64,000 bases of DNA from Thermomonospora catenispora. GTDB lineage: Bacteria > Actinomycetota > Actinomycetes > Streptosporangiales > Streptosporangiaceae. Position 1 is the first letter of the stretch. Every line of letters begins with the position of its first letter. Below, piece after piece: positions 36,523-46,933 of this stretch. The stretch lies in the NCBI RefSeq assembly GCF_006363815.1, contig NZ_RRYT01000008.1, forward strand, positions 62,001 through 126,000, in the 5' to 3' direction. Both the position numbers and the translations under genes were made by a program. The notes beneath the pieces were generated by a model, which searched no databases, was not told where the DNA came from, and was given only the letters and a program-made list of their open reading frames with translations.

Positions 36523-37113
36523 TCAGCGGCGCAGCACCAGACGGGTCCAACAGACCCCCGGCCGCCGCCCCAGATCCGCGGTCCGCCGCACCTGGACGGC
36601 CCGCAGCCCGTGCGCGGCGGCCGTCCCGATCACCTCCTCGGCCGGGACCTGGAACATCCGGCGCCCCTCGGGCACCGGGCCGTGCCGCAGCGTCAGCACG
36701 ACCGTGCCGCCCGGGGCCGTCAGCGCGGCGACCCGCGCCATCCCCGCCGCCCGCTCCCCCTCATCCAGGTGCATCCACACCGCGCTCAGCAGCACCAGAT
36801 CGAACGTCCCCCGCACGCTCCCCAGCTCGGGAAGCGCATCGTCGACCCAGACGATGCCGAGCCCGCCGTGCGCCCGCCGCGCCCACTCCCGCAGCCGCGC
36901 CACCGGCTCGACCGCGGTCACCGCATGCCCCATCCGGGCCAGCGCCGCCGCGTCCCGTCCGCTTCCGGCCCCGATGTCCACCGCCCGCGCGGGCGGGGGC
37001 GGCAGCATCGGAAGCAGATCCCCGTGCAGGTCCGCGAACGACACGCTCTCGTACGCCCGCACCAGCCGCGCGGCGTCCTCGGCGTACCCCTCGGTCCCGC
37101 CGACCGCCCGCAT
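36523..37113 (-). CDS. class I SAM-dependent methyltransferase
   Basis: 196 residues. Motif I AVDIGAGSGRDAAALARMGH, acidic VTAVEPVARL, then WVDDALPEL and FDLVLLSAVWMHL. Substrate unknown. ATG 37113 begins 8 nt after the stop of the S4 gene, so the two are co-transcribed. Confidence 0.82.
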   Translation of the reverse strand: MRAVGGTEGYAEDAARLVRAYESVSFADLHGDLLPMLPPPPARAVDIGAGSGRDAAALARMGHAVTAVEPVARLREWARRAHGGLGIVWVDDALPELGSVRGTFDLVLLSAVWMHLDEGERAAGMARVAALTAPGGTVVLTLRHGPVPEGRRMFQVPAEEVIGTAAAHGLRAVQVRRTADLGRRPGVCWTRLVLRR

Positions 37114-37121
37114 CGGCGCCG

Positions 37122-37508
37122 TCAGGTGAAGAAGCCCCGCCTGCGGAAGCGCTCCAGCTCCCTGCGCTCCCGCTTGGTGGGCCGGCCCGCGCCGCGTTCG
37201 CGCTGGGCGACCGGGAGCAGGGCCTCGCGCGGCGGCGGAGGCGGGCTCTTGTCGATGAGGCATTCGGCGGCGACGGACGCGCCGACCCGCTTGCGAATGA
37301 CCCGCTGCACGACCACGATCCGCTCCCGGCCGTTGAGCCGCAGCCGCACCTCATCGCCGGGCCGCACCGGGGTGGACGGCTTGACCCGGGTGTCGTTGAC
37401 CTTGACGTGCCCTCCGCGGCAGGCGGCGGTCGCCATGGAACGGGTCTTGACCAGCCGCACGGACCACAGCCACACGTCGACCCGCACGGAGTCCTGCTCA
37501 TCCGCCAT
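37122..37508 (-). CDS. S4-domain RNA-binding protein (Hsp15-like)
   Basis: 128 residues. The S4 fold spans about residues 8-70 (VRVDVWLWSVRLVKTRSMATAACRGG, HVKVNDTRVKPSTPVRPGDEVRL). A basic tail (PTKRERRELERFRRRGFF) ends the protein. The family includes Hsp15, which binds stalled 50S subunits carrying nascent chains. Start ATG 37508. Confidence 0.87.
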   Translation of the reverse strand: MADEQDSVRVDVWLWSVRLVKTRSMATAACRGGHVKVNDTRVKPSTPVRPGDEVRLRLNGRERIVVVQRVIRKRVGASVAAECLIDKSPPPPPREALLPVAQRERGAGRPTKRERRELERFRRRGFFT

Positions 37509-37728
37509 ACCGCCGACCTTAACCGCCGCACGGACGAAACGGGCGTGCGATATCGGTCCTCTCTCCATCGGTCCTCTTTCTCCGCACGACGACGCCACCG
37601 GGGTCGTCCCGGCTCCGGCGTGGAAGAGGGCCGGATCCCTCGTCGATGCGCCGGGCGTCCCGGCGGCGGGTTCCCCGGCCGGGGTGAGCGTGCGGCCGGG
37701 GAGCCCGCCGGTCGGTCCTCGGGGTCCT

Positions 37729-38550
37729 TCAGGTGAGGAAGAGCCGCGCGGGCACCGTGGACGCGGCCGCCCTGAGCAGGCCCGGGTCGAGGCCTTGTGC
37801 GACCAGCTCGTCGATGAGCCGATGCAGCGCGTGCGGCGGAGACGGGGAGTCCGGCTGACCGGCGTCGGAGGACAGGACCAGGCGGTCTGCGGCGGCGCGG
37901 GCGACCTCGGCGAGCCGTTCGGCGGTGCAGCCCGGCTGGTGCAGCAGCTGGTAGGCGGTGATCTCGACATGCCCTCCGGCCTCGGCCAGCTCACCGATCT
38001 CGGCGGGGGTCAGCCCGGGAACGGTGTAGGACGGGTGGGTCAGCAGAACCCGCCGGATCCCGAAACGCCGCGCGCGTTTCAGCAGCCAGGCGCATTCCGG
38101 GCCGCTGAGATGCCCGGTGGCCAGCACCGCGTCATGGTCGGCGATCAGCGCCAGGACCAAGTCGACCACGGGCTGGGCGTCCGGTTCGACCGGGGGCACC
38201 GCGAAGACCCGGCGTTCCAGCCGCGCATCACGGTCGCACAGCCGGGGCAGCCCGGCCCGCTCCTGGGTGTGCGCATCGGCCGTGGGCATCCACACCACCC
38301 GGCCGCCGGCGGCGAGGGCGGCCGCCACGGCGGCGGGGTTGATCCCGCCCGCGGCCTGGTTGAGCGTGACGCCGCCGAGGACGGGCATGCCGTGGCGGGC
38401 CAGGGCGCGGGCCCTGCCGACCGTCGACTCATAGTGCCCCTTGAGGACGAACCCCTCGAACCCGCTCTCGCGGTAGGCGTGGAGGATGTCGGCGTCCTCT
38501 CCGATCCGCGGCACGATGTCGGGCGCGGCGTGCACATGGCAGTCGAACAT
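37729..38550 (-). CDS. DUF6282 amidohydrolase-like protein
   Basis: 273 residues. Opens MFDCHVHAAPDIVPR, a His-x-His metal site typical of TIM-barrel amidohydrolases. Further candidate ligands are FVLKGHYEST, VLATGHLSG, VLLTHPSY and LSSDAGQ. This layout fits the DUF6282 family. It is the last gene of the betaine-type importer operon and starts one nt after the nitrilase stop. Probably hydrolyses a ring or amide intermediate; substrate unknown. Confidence 0.78.
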   Translation of the reverse strand: MFDCHVHAAPDIVPRIGEDADILHAYRESGFEGFVLKGHYESTVGRARALARHGMPVLGGVTLNQAAGGINPAAVAAALAAGGRVVWMPTADAHTQERAGLPRLCDRDARLERRVFAVPPVEPDAQPVVDLVLALIADHDAVLATGHLSGPECAWLLKRARRFGIRRVLLTHPSYTVPGLTPAEIGELAEAGGHVEITAYQLLHQPGCTAERLAEVARAAADRLVLSSDAGQPDSPSPPHALHRLIDELVAQGLDPGLLRAAASTVPARLFLT

Positions 38551-38551
38551 C

Positions 38552-39382
38552 TCACTCTTCCTCGGCGGCCAGCCGTGCGGCCTCGGCGGCCACGAGCTCG
38601 AACCTGGACTCCCGCAGCAACGGCCAGCGTCGACGCAGCGCGCGCAGCGCCTCCAGGTCGAGGTCGACGACGGCCTGGTCCTCGTCCGGGCCGAGCCGGA
38701 GCAACGCCTCGCCGTCGGGACCGACCACGCACGATCCGCCCCAGAACCGCCGGCCGCACTCGACGCCGGACCGGTTGACGAACACGACATAGGTCTGCAG
38801 CGTGACCGCGGCGTGCACGAGGAGGATGTCCCACGCTCGCTGCACGGGAACGGCGGCCCGGCTTTCGACGCTGTTGGCGATGACCACGAGGACCTCGGCG
38901 CCGCCGTGCGCGGCGAGCCACGCCAGCGGCGGCTGCCACAGGTCGTTGCAGATCAGCACGGACATCCGGGCGCCGCGGACGGCATGGCGGCGCAGCCGGG
39001 TGCCGGGGCGGAAGTGCTTGCCCTCCTCCCAGTCGCGGTAGGTGGGCAGATACAGCTTGCGCTGCACCTCCACCCGCTCGCCGTCCACGATCGCGGCGCT
39101 GTTGTAGTGGTGGTGGCGGCGGGCCTCGACGAATCCGACGACCGCGGCCGGCCCGTGCCCGCCGAGCCCGGCGATCCGTGGGTCGGTGGCCGCCAGGGCG
39201 CGGGGGTCGTCGAGTTCGCCGAGGTGATAGCCGTGGGTGGCCAATTCGGGCGCCACCGCCAGGTCGGCGTCGGCGACCCGGCGGAGCCGGCGGTCCAGCT
39301 CCGCCAGGTTCGCCTCCACCGCACCGAGCCGGGGCGCGCTCTGCAGCAGGGCGACCCGCAGCGACGCGGCGGTCGCCGTCAT
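38552..39382 (-). CDS. nitrilase-superfamily carbon-nitrogen hydrolase
   Basis: 276 residues. The catalytic Glu-Lys-Cys triad is visible: Glu in AVAPELATHGY, Lys in VQRKLYLPTYRDWEEGKHF and Cys in SVLICNDLWQP. The second Glu (DWEEGKHF) is also present. The family cleaves amides, carbamoyl groups or nitriles. The start overlaps the stop of the upstream binding-protein gene by 4 nt. In this operon it probably acts on the imported compound. Confidence 0.85.
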   Translation of the reverse strand: MTATAASLRVALLQSAPRLGAVEANLAELDRRLRRVADADLAVAPELATHGYHLGELDDPRALAATDPRIAGLGGHGPAAVVGFVEARRHHHYNSAAIVDGERVEVQRKLYLPTYRDWEEGKHFRPGTRLRRHAVRGARMSVLICNDLWQPPLAWLAAHGGAEVLVVIANSVESRAAVPVQRAWDILLVHAAVTLQTYVVFVNRSGVECGRRFWGGSCVVGPDGEALLRLGPDEDQAVVDLDLEALRALRRRWPLLRESRFELVAAEAARLAAEEE

Positions 39383-40344
39383 CCGATGAAGCCCTTGTCC
39401 CGCAGCCAGTCGCGGGCGACCCGCTCGGGGGTGTCGCCGTCGACGTCCACCTTGGCGTTGAGCCCGCGCAGCGTCTCATCGTCGAGCGCCGCCGAGACCG
39501 GCGCGATGATCTCGGCGAGCTGCGGGGCCTCGTCCATCACCTGCTTGCGCACCGTCAGCGACGGGTTGTAGGCGGTGAAGAACCGCTTGTCGTCCTGGAG
39601 CACGGTCAGCCCCAGCGCCTTGATCCGGCCGTCGGTGGCGAACACCTCTCCGAAGTTGCACGGGGAGGACTTGTCGATGGAGTTGTAGACCGCGCCGAGC
39701 GCGAGCTCGGCGGTGGCCGACCGGGGCAGGTCGAAGCCGTAGGCGCTCTTCAGCCCCGGCCAGCCGTCGTTGCGGCCGAAGAACTCCGAGGCGCCGCAGA
39801 ACGTGGCCTGCTTGGCGTCCTTCTTGGCCAGCGCGGCGTAGTCGGAGATGGTCTTCACGCCGAGCTCGGCCGCCTTCTCGTTGCTCGTGGCGATGGCGTA
39901 GGTGTTGTTCGCCGGGGCGGGGGCGAGCCAGCGGACGCCGTTGTGGGCCAGGTCGGCCTTGGCGACCTCCTCGTACTGCCGCCCGGGGTCGGTGATCGGC
40001 GTGGTCTTCTTCAGGTGAGTGATCCAGCCGGTGCCGGTGTACTCCCAGTACATGTCGATCGACCCGCTGGTCAGCGCGTTGCGGACGGTGTTGCTGCCGG
40101 ACATGCCGCAGCTCCGCTTCACCTCGGCGCCGACCGACTCCAGCGCGACGGCGGTGATCTCGCAGAGCACGAGCTGCTCGGTGAACTCCTTGGAGCCGAC
40201 GGTCACGGTGACGCCGTCGAGTCCGCCCTTGTCGGCCAGGGAGCCCTTGGCCACATCACCGCCCGGCGACTGGCTCAGGGCGCAGCCGCCCAGGGTCACG
40301 GCGGTCAGACCGGCGAGCGCGAGGGTGCGCAGTGTGGGGTGCAT
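39379..40344 (-). CDS. ABC importer substrate-binding lipoprotein (OpuC/ProX-like)
   Basis: 321 residues. Lipoprotein signal MHPTLRTLALAGLTAVTLGGC with lipid Cys21. The OpuAC-type fold is shown by VTVGSKEFTEQLVLCEI, SGSIDMYWEYTGTGW and the aromatic-rich binding residues. This class binds glycine betaine, choline, carnitine or other quaternary amines. A pair of internal Cys (ATFCGASEF, SPCNFGEVF) could form a disulfide. Confidence 0.88.
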   Translation of the reverse strand: MHPTLRTLALAGLTAVTLGGCALSQSPGGDVAKGSLADKGGLDGVTVTVGSKEFTEQLVLCEITAVALESVGAEVKRSCGMSGSNTVRNALTSGSIDMYWEYTGTGWITHLKKTTPITDPGRQYEEVAKADLAHNGVRWLAPAPANNTYAIATSNEKAAELGVKTISDYAALAKKDAKQATFCGASEFFGRNDGWPGLKSAYGFDLPRSATAELALGAVYNSIDKSSPCNFGEVFATDGRIKALGLTVLQDDKRFFTAYNPSLTVRKQVMDEAPQLAEIIAPVSAALDDETLRGLNAKVDVDGDTPERVARDWLRDKGFIG

Positions 40345-40383
40345 GGCGTTCCTTAACGGGGTGAGGAGTGTCGGATGGGGGTG

Positions 40384-41132
40384 TCACAGGCCGCGAGGGC
40401 GAAGGAACCGTTCGGCGAGACCGGCCAGCCAGTCCACCATCAGGGCGAGCGCGATGGTCAGCACGCTGCCGGTCATCAGGACCGGCATGCGGTTGAACAC
40501 GATGCCGCTTTCGATCAGCGATCCCAGGCCGCCGGCGTTGGTGTAGGTGGCCAGGGTCGCGACGCCGACGTTGAGGATGAGGGCGACCCGGATGCCGGCG
40601 ATCATCACCGGGACGGCCAGCGGCAGCTCGATCTTCATCAGCACCTGCAGCGGGCTCATCCCCATCCCCCGGCCGGCGTCGATGACGGAACGGTCGACCT
40701 GCCGCAGGCCGACCATCGTGTTGCGCAGCACCGGCAGGACGGCGTAGGCCACCAGGGCGATCACCGCCATCGTGAATCCGACGTCGAACAGGATCGCCAG
40801 CAGCACCAGCACGCCGATGGACGGGATGGCCTGGCCCGCGTTGGCCAGTCCGAGGACGGGGGGAGCCAGCAGCCTGGCCCGGCGGCGGGTGAGCAGCACG
40901 CCGAGGGGGACGGCGATGGCGATCACCGCGATCGTCGACACCGCCACCAGGCGCACATGCTCGACCGTGCGGGCGAGGATCTCGTCGGTGGCCAGCAGCC
41001 GCGCCTCGATCGAGTCCAGCTCGGCCGTCTGCAGATAGCCGAGCATGCCCGCCACCAGCGCCGCCGCGATGAGCGGCAGGACCCAGCCGCGCGCCGGCGC
41101 ACCGGCCTCGACGGTCACCGCGTCGGCGGCGC

Positions 41133-41136
<4 letters not shown>
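40384..41136 (-). CDS. ABC importer permease (OpuCB-like)
   Basis: 250 residues with six membrane segments and the EAA-type loop MVGLRQVDRSVIDAGRGMGMSPLQ that contacts the ATPase. Resembles glycine betaine/carnitine permeases. Overlaps the ATPase gene by 4 nt. Confidence 0.88.
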
Positions 41137-42132
<996 letters not shown>

Positions 42133-42140
<8 letters not shown>

Positions 42141-42780
42141 GGAGACCTCGCGGGGTTGTGAGCCGGCCGATGAGGACGAACACAAGGTCGAGCACCAGCG
42201 CGACCAGGACGACCCCGGCCACGCCGCTCATCGCCTCGTTGAAGGCGTTCGCACCGCCGATGCGGGACAGTCCGCGGAAGATCAGCTCGCCGAGTCCCGG
42301 TCCGCGGACGGCCGCGCCGATCGCCGCGATGGCCACGACCATGATCGTCGCCACTCGGATGCCGTTGAGGATCACCGGCCAGGCGAGCGGCAGCCGCACC
42401 ATCCACAGCCGCTGCCCGGCCCCCAGGCCCATCCCGCGGGAGGCGTCGACGACCGCGGGGTCGACGATCTGCAGACCGGTGACGGTGTTCCGCAGGATGG
42501 GGAAGACCGCATACACGGTGAGCGCCGCCACGGTCGGGGCGAGCCCCAGTCCCAGCAGCGGAATGAGCAGGCCGAACAACGCGAACGACGGGATCGTCAG
42601 CAGCGTTCCGGTGATCCCCAGCAGCACCCGGCGCAACCGGGGGGTGCGCTCGGTGGCGATCCCCAGGCCCACCCCGATCACCGCGGCGATCGCGACGCTG
42701 AGCAGCACCACCTGCACGTGCTGCACGGTGAGGAACGCGATCCTGTCGAAGTTGCGGTCGACGTACTCGACGAAGGACAT
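42133..42780 (-). CDS. ABC importer permease (OpuCD-like)
   Basis: 215 residues, six membrane segments. The EAA loop is VTGLQIVDPAVVDASRGMGLG, very like that of the other permease, as expected for a heterodimeric OpuC-type pair. Lies 12 nt after the alpha/beta hydrolase stop. Confidence 0.87.
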
Positions 42781-42792
42781 GACGGCCCCGGT

Positions 42793-43713
42793 TCACTCGA
42801 CGGCGGCCGTCGATCCGGTCGCGAACGCCTCGGCCAGGAAACCGTCGATGAGCTCGACCACCCGCAGGAAGGTCGGGTCGTCGTCGAACATCCACTCGGT
42901 GTGGCCCTTGCCTTCCAGCAGCTCCAGCCGCTTGGGCTCGCCGGCGGCCTCATACAGGTGCCGCGCCTCCTCCGGCAGGTGCAGCCGGTTCTCCGCACCG
43001 TGCACGATGAGCAGCGGCCGCGGCGCGATCCGGTGCACGACGTCGACCGGGCGGAATCGCAGCAGGTAGTCGGCCGACTCCAAGGTCACCCCCGAGCCGA
43101 ACCCGGGCGCCTTGTAAAGCTCCTCGTCGACGTAGTCGTCGGTGCGCCGGTCCAGATCCAGGCGGACGATGTCCCACGGCGAGGTGATCTCGGAACGGCC
43201 GTGGGCGGCGCGGTGGACACGGTCCGCGGCCACCCGCTTGAGCAGGCTCTTCCAGGACTCCTCATCGTGCATGTTCCGGGTGGACCGGTGCCCGTCGGCG
43301 ATCCCGTTGCAGGTGATCACCGCGCGGACCCGGGGATCGTCGGCCGCCGCGGCGACGACGACCCCGCCGCCCAGCCCCCAGCCGAGCAGGGCCAGGCGGT
43401 CGGCGTCGAGATCGGGGTGCCCGGTGACCCGGTCGACCGCGGCGCGCAGGTCCTCGGCCCACTCCTGGGGCACCAGACGGCCGCGCTCCCCTTCGCTGAG
43501 GCCGAATCCGCGGTAGTCGAAGGCCAGCACGGCGTATCCCCGCCGGGTCAGCGCACGGGCGAACCGCTCGGGATGGATGACCTTGAGTCCCTGGAACCCG
43601 CTGGCGGGGATCACGATCGGGTACGGCGCGCCCGCACCGCCGTCATCGGGCAGGTGCAGGTCGGCGTCGAGCCGGTGGCCGTTGCTGAAGAAGGGCAAGG
43701 GTGTCGAGTGCAT
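42793..43713 (-). CDS. alpha/beta hydrolase
   Basis: 306 residues. Oxyanion region VIPASGFQGLKV. The nucleophile elbow position reads LLGWGLGGGVVV, with Gly-Trp-Gly-Leu-Gly: the usual Ser/Cys/Asp nucleophile is Leu or Trp, an odd feature. DYRGFGLSEGERG and a late His in EGKGHTEWMF are normal. Start ATG 43713. It is the second gene of the operon, after the IclR regulator (32 nt). Substrate unknown, possibly an ester of the imported amine. Confidence 0.8.
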   Translation of the reverse strand: MHSTPLPFFSNGHRLDADLHLPDDGGAGAPYPIVIPASGFQGLKVIHPERFARALTRRGYAVLAFDYRGFGLSEGERGRLVPQEWAEDLRAAVDRVTGHPDLDADRLALLGWGLGGGVVVAAAADDPRVRAVITCNGIADGHRSTRNMHDEESWKSLLKRVAADRVHRAAHGRSEITSPWDIVRLDLDRRTDDYVDEELYKAPGFGSGVTLESADYLLRFRPVDVVHRIAPRPLLIVHGAENRLHLPEEARHLYEAAGEPKRLELLEGKGHTEWMFDDDPTFLRVVELIDGFLAEAFATGSTAAVE

Positions 43714-43745
43714 GCATGTGCTCCTGATGAGCCGGGGGCGGGCGG

Positions 43746-44519
43746 TCAGTTCTCGGGAGGGGCGGAGGAGATGGCCCGTGACAGGTGGGCCGCGGCCGCC
43801 GCGACCTGCTGGCCGACCGCGGTGAGCCGGTCCTGCAGGCGGTAGGCGGGCGCCGAGACGTTGAGCGCGGCGATGATCTGGTTGCGGAAGTCCCGCACCG
43901 GAGCGGCCGCGGCGACCAGATCCCGGTCGAACTCCCCGTCCACCACGGCGAACCCGCGCCGCCGCGCCTGGTGCACGCGGCGCAACAGGTCGTCGATGTC
44001 CTTGGGCGCCTTCGGTCCCGGTCCCGGGAACGGCACGTCCGCCAGCAGTTCGCGGATCTCGTCGTCGGAATGGTCGATCAGCAGGGCGCGCCCGGACGAG
44101 GTGCAGTGCACCGGCGACGTCCGGCCCACCCAGCCGACCGCCTCGATGGTCCGTCGTGAGCTCTCCGAGAGGATCGTGAGCGCCTCGCGACCGTGCAGCA
44201 CCGTCAGGTGCACGCGCTCCTGCGTCACATCGGACAGCCGTCGCATCACCGCCGGAGCGAGCAGCAGCAGCCGCTGGTCGCCGGCCCGGGCCGCCAGGGT
44301 GAACAGCCGCCACCCCAGCCGGTGCCGCCCTTTGGCGCTGCGTTCCACCAGGCCCAGCTCGACCAGGGGACGCAGGCCCCGGGACACGATCGACTTGTCC
44401 CGGCCCAGGGCGCGCGCCAGCTCGGCCACCGTCATGCCGTCGCTGTTGCCGTTGCCGGCGCTCAGCGCTTCCAGGACCGCCAACAGCCTGGCCGCTGATG
44501 TGCGCTCCGTCTCACTCAT
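43746..44519 (-). CDS. IclR-family transcriptional regulator
   Basis: 257 residues. The N-terminal winged helix TVAELARALGRDKSIVSRGLRPLVELGLVER is followed by the IclR effector domain (VHCTSSGRALLIDHSDDEIRELL). Short N-terminal lead SETERTSAARLLAVLEALS. It heads the operon of betaine-type importer and hydrolases. A TTGCATTCAATGCAA palindrome lies 45 nt upstream of its ATG. Confidence 0.88.
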   Translation of the reverse strand: MSETERTSAARLLAVLEALSAGNGNSDGMTVAELARALGRDKSIVSRGLRPLVELGLVERSAKGRHRLGWRLFTLAARAGDQRLLLLAPAVMRRLSDVTQERVHLTVLHGREALTILSESSRRTIEAVGWVGRTSPVHCTSSGRALLIDHSDDEIRELLADVPFPGPGPKAPKDIDDLLRRVHQARRRGFAVVDGEFDRDLVAAAAPVRDFRNQIIAALNVSAPAYRLQDRLTAVGQQVAAAAAHLSRAISSAPPEN

Positions 44520-45055
44520 GTTCGGGATGGTGGGGGAGCGTAAACCGATTGCGCAACGCACCATTGCATTCAATGCAACGGTGAAAGCCGCTGATAGACG
44601 ACACAATCGGACCCCAGCAGGGCCTCGGCGGCGCGTCAGAACCCCGGCCCCTGCGTCGATGACGACCGGCGGGCCCGGTCTCGGCGGAGTCGTGACGATG
44701 ACCGACAAAGGACGCAACGGGCGGCCCGCGCGGTCACGGCGGCGCGCCCAGGGTATGCGCGACCGGCACGTGCTCCGGCCGGGGCGCCCCCATCGGACCG
44801 TCCCGCCCGCCCGGCGGCCCCGATGCCCGCCCTCAGGTCGACGGCGCCCCAGGCCCTCGGCGCCGGTGGAGATCCGCATGAACGGCCCGTCCGGCGAACA
44901 CACCGGCCCGCCGAGCCGCACTACGTCTCAGCCGAGGGCCGAAGGCCCCCGCCCCGCCGTCCCTCCCGGACCGTTCACGGCTGCCCTGGCCCCGGGGCGT
45001 TCGCGCATCGCGGGGGAGGCCCCACGTCGACGGCGGGGCCTGTCTGAAGGACCGC
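44520..45055. other. intergenic region without a supported gene
   Basis: 536 nt between the IclR gene and the frameshifted membrane gene. Apart from the two palindromes near 44550-44578, no motif, ribosome site or recognisable protein is seen. The open frames are Arg/Pro-rich products of GC content. Confidence 0.5.
44564..44578. promoter_or_regulatory. palindromic operator upstream of the IclR operon
   Basis: TTGCATTCAATGCAA is a perfect 7-1-7 inverted repeat. TTGCGCAA (44549-44556), a second short palindrome, lies nearby. Likely sites for the IclR regulator. Confidence 0.55.
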
Positions 45056-45555
45056 TCACCGCTGAGCGCCGTCCGCCGCCTCGTCCGACGCCGACCGCGG
45101 CTCGTCGCGCCGGACCCATCGTTCGACGACGGGACGGGTGAGCAGGAAGCCGCCGCCCGCCAGCGACAGCGCCCAGACGGCCACCCTGGTCAGGAGAGGA
45201 CCGAGCTCGCCCGTCTCCGCGAACGCCACCGGAACGGCGGTCAGCATGGCCACCAGCGGGACGCCCCCCACCAGCAAGGAGGCCATCACCAGGCCGACAT
45301 GGGATCGACCCACCCGCCGACCCCGCCAGACCTTCCAACCGGCGAACCAGACCGGCAAGGTGAGGACGCCCAAACAGGCGAGGAAGACCTCGGCTCGCCC
45401 TCGCCCGTGCAGTTGACCCTGACGTACTGCAAGGTCATGATCAGCCAGTCCACGGCGATCACGGGCACGGCCACCGTGACCTGCAAGGGGCGGCTGATGT
45501 CGTCTCCTCCACCGGAGGCCCCGCTCACCCGGCACAGGGTGAGTGGATCATCCAC
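45056..45555 (-). pseudogene. frameshifted membrane protein gene
   Basis: Two adjoining minus-strand frames make one membrane protein. The first (from GTG 45555) reads ISRPLQVTVAVPVIAVDWLI...VNCTG. The second continues RAEVFLACLGVLTLPVWFAG and has three further hydrophobic segments to TGA 45056. The switch falls at about 45388-45411, in a GGGCGA-GGGCGA repeat. It is either a damaged gene or a sequencing or assembly error. Family not recognised. Confidence 0.5.
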
Positions 45556-45597
45556 GGCGGTGATCGTTCGCCGACCGGTCCGGACATAATTCCGATC

Positions 45598-46576
45598 GTG
45601 GAGCAGCGGCACATCGAGCGGCTGGGCCGCCGGGTCTCGGTCGTGGGACTGGGCACCTGGCAGCTGGGCGCGGACTGGGGACGGATCGAGGAGAAGGACG
45701 CGCTGGCCGTCCTGGAGGCGGCGGTGGAGACGGGGGGTGACCTTCCTCGACACCGCCGACGTCTACGGCGACGGACGCAGCGAACGGATCATCGGCCGCT
45801 TCCTGCGGAATCACCCGGGCCTGTTCGTCGCCACCAAGATGGGACGGCGGGTGGCGCAGATCCCCGAGAACTACACCCTGGACAACTTCCGGGCCTGGAC
45901 CGACCGATCGCGCACGAACCTGGGCGTGGACCGGCTCGACCTGGTGCAGCTCCACTGCCCGCCGACCCCGGTGTTCTCCTCCGACGCGGTGTTCGACGCG
46001 CTGGACACCCTGGTGGCGGAGGAGCGCATCGCCGCCTACGGCGTCAGCGTGGAGACCTGCGACCAGGCGCTGACCGCCATCGCCCGCCCGGGCGTGGCCA
46101 CGGTGCAGATCATCTGCAACGCGTTCCGCCACAAGCCGCTGGAGCGGGTGCTGCCCGCCGCGGCCGAGGCCGGGGTGGGGATCATCGCCCGGGTGCCGCT
46201 GGCCTCGGGGCTGCTGTCGGGCCGCTACCGGCACGACACCGAGTTCGGCCCCGACGACCACCGCACCTTCAACCGGCACGGCGAGGCGTTCGACGTGGGC
46301 GAGACGTTCTCCGGCGTCGACTACGCCACCGGGGTGGAGGCCGCCCGGGAGTTCGCCGCCCTGGCCCCGCCGGGCGCCACCCCGGCCCAGACGGCGCTGC
46401 GCTGGGTCGTCCAGCAGCCCGGCGTGAGCACCGTCATCCCCGGCGCCCGCACCCCCGAGCAGGCCCGCGCCAACAGCGCCGCCGCCGACCTGCCCCCGCT
46501 GCCCGAGGACACCCTCGCCGCGATCCGCGACCTGTACGACCGCAGGATCCGCCCCCTGGTCCACCACCGCTGGTGA
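45598..46576 (+). pseudogene. aldo/keto reductase, frameshifted in a G run
   Basis: From GTG 45598 the frame reads VEQRHIERLGRRVSVVGLGT up to AAVETG; the rest, FLDTADVYGDGRSERI to the end, is in the next frame. Removing one G from the six at 45732-45737 restores a single reading frame of about 325 residues. The AKR tetrad is intact: Asp and Tyr in DTADVYGDG, Lys in VATKMG and His in VQLHCPP. NADPH-binding region near the C-terminus (VIPGARTPEQARAN). It may be a true gene with a base-call error or a recent pseudogene. Confidence 0.75.
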
Positions 46577-46933
46577 CCCCGCCCCCGCGGACCGCGCTTC
46601 GCACCGCGGACACGCCGGACCCGGCCTCCGGCGAAACGGCAGGCGACGCCCGGCGGTGAGCGGTCCCCGACGCGGGCCCCGCCCCTCGCCCTGCGGGACG
46701 CCGCCGGGCCGCCGCGGCGGTGAGCACGGCCGACCCGCTCATCCCGAGCGGGGCGAACGGGACCGTCGGCATGCGCGACCTCTCCCCGCCCGTCCGCCCC
46801 CGCCCGCCGACGCACCGACACCGTTCGTATACGGAATGTGCACAGATGGCGGCGGCGTTCCCCTGCGGTGATTACGATGGGTGACGGACCGACCGTACGC
46901 GCACCGCTTCGGCGGACCAAGGGGGTGAGGTCC
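46577..46933. other. intergenic region with a GTATAC palindrome
   Basis: 357 nt upstream of the oxidoreductase operon. No gene is supported. TTCGTATACGGAA (46824-46836) is a near-perfect palindrome about 100 nt upstream of the operon start and may be an operator. A direct TGAGG ribosome site precedes the next ATG. Confidence 0.45.

Noticed and set aside
44823-45047. Small open frame upstream of the frameshifted membrane gene
   Set aside because: No ribosome site, no hydrophobic or motif content, Arg/Pro-rich.
45737-46576. Treating the second AKR frame as a full gene starting at 45737
   Set aside because: It would lack the first beta strand, which is present just upstream in the other frame; a one-base frameshift is simpler.
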